The position numbers and the translations under genes were made by a program. A DNA stretch of 6,296 nucleotides. Source: Chitinophagaceae bacterium (GTDB lineage Bacteria; Bacteroidota; Bacteroidia; Chitinophagales; Chitinophagaceae). Within the stretch, counting starts at the first letter, position 1; the number at the start of each line of letters is the position of its first letter. Location of the stretch: positions 1 to 6,296 of the forward strand of contig CANJDY010000172.1 in NCBI GenBank assembly GCA_947472635.1, given 5' to 3'. Positions 6,198 through 6,296 of the stretch are shown here, in pieces. The notes beneath the pieces were generated by a model. It searched no databases, had not been told where the DNA came from, and saw only the letters and a program-made list of their open reading frames with translations.

Positions 6198-6207
6198 AAT
6201 ACATATT

Positions 6208-6296
6208 ATGATAGATATTAACACCGCAAAATCAAATTTATCTGTTCAGGGTTTTTTAAATATTGATATTAATGTTGAAGTGGATTTATTCAAAGA
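6208..6296 (+). CDS. Hypothetical protein, first 29 codons (cut by window edge)
   Basis: An ATG at 6208 opens a frame that runs to the right edge, giving MIDINTAKSNLSVQGFLNID as its first 20 residues, followed by INVEVDLFK. An in-frame TAA at 6181-6183 with no other ATG between makes this the only reasonable start. A purine-rich AAAAGAAA lies about 15 bases upstream, too far for a normal ribosome binding site. The local base composition becomes less AT-extreme from this ATG onwards, which supports real coding. I do not recognise the family; 29 residues without a diagnostic motif are too few. It is divergent from the foldase gene across the AT-rich spacer. Confidence 0.55.
   Translation, partial: MIDINTAKSNLSVQGFLNIDINVEVDLFK

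Larger units (their letters stand above)
5436..6207. other. AT-rich divergent intergenic region without recognisable genes
   Basis: About 770 bp between the leftward foldase gene and the rightward partial gene. I see no frame with protein-like composition, no tRNA and no rRNA. The stretch contains a pyrimidine-rich plus strand at 5701-5790 (16 purines in 90 bases), a near-perfect 20-bp palindrome at 5788-5807, several ATTAACA/TGTTAAT motifs, copies of GGTTGTTTT, and a 15-bp direct repeat close to the right-hand gene. It could hold promoters for both neighbours, an unannotated small RNA, or a replication-origin-like element. No exact DnaA box (TTATCCACA) was found. Confidence 0.6.

Noticed and set aside
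6208..6296. Calling the partial plus-strand gene an ABC transporter ATPase because the first residues loosely recall the opening strands of some
   Set aside because: Only 29 residues are present and no Walker A motif falls inside the window, so the resemblance is not evidence.
1..6296. CRISPR arrays, tRNA or rRNA genes, insertion sequences, phage attachment sites
   Set aside because: No regularly spaced repeats, cloverleaf-like sequences, transposase motifs or flanking target duplications were seen.

Overview
The window looks like chromosomal DNA of a Bacteroidota species, perhaps from the Chitinophagaceae (the family assignment is a guess). Four points support this. The base composition is low in GC. 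The PpiD-type foldase begins with the N-terminal anchor typical of Bacteroidota. The AraC-type regulator carries the periplasmic-binding-protein fold seen in XylR. Sequences matching the Bacteroidota -7 element TAnnTTTG lie just upstream of two genes.

Layout, reading the minus strand in the direction of transcription. An anchored periplasmic foldase of the SurA/PpiD type (5435 down to 3306) ends at a clear Rho-independent terminator (3251-3284). A short intergenic region with two inverted repeats follows, then a ROK-family sugar kinase (3098-2268). A 211-bp gap contains a 10-bp direct repeat with 21-bp period. Next is a XylR-like transcriptional regulator (2056-878). After an 80-bp gap comes the start of an exported glycosidase with a twin-arginine signal and an MGH1/GH63-like (alpha/alpha)6 catalytic domain (797 to the left edge, cut by the window). 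On the right, an AT-rich stretch of about 770 bp without recognisable genes (5436-6207) separates the foldase from the first 29 codons of an unrecognised plus-strand gene (from 6208).

The kinase, regulator and glycosidase read as a small carbohydrate-use cluster. The secreted glycosidase would release a sugar outside the cytoplasm, the ROK kinase would phosphorylate it after uptake, and the XylR-like protein would sense a sugar and control the genes. The actual substrate cannot be read from the sequence. The foldase is probably a housekeeping envelope-biogenesis gene that happens to be adjacent.

I did not find a clearly new multi-gene system. The places most worth a second look are the AT-rich divergent intergenic region (a near-perfect 20-bp palindrome beside a -7-like element, recurring ATTAACA half-sites, a pyrimidine-rich strand, short repeats), the non-standard active-site residues in the ROK kinase and the parvulin domain, and the unknown substrate of the glycosidase cluster.
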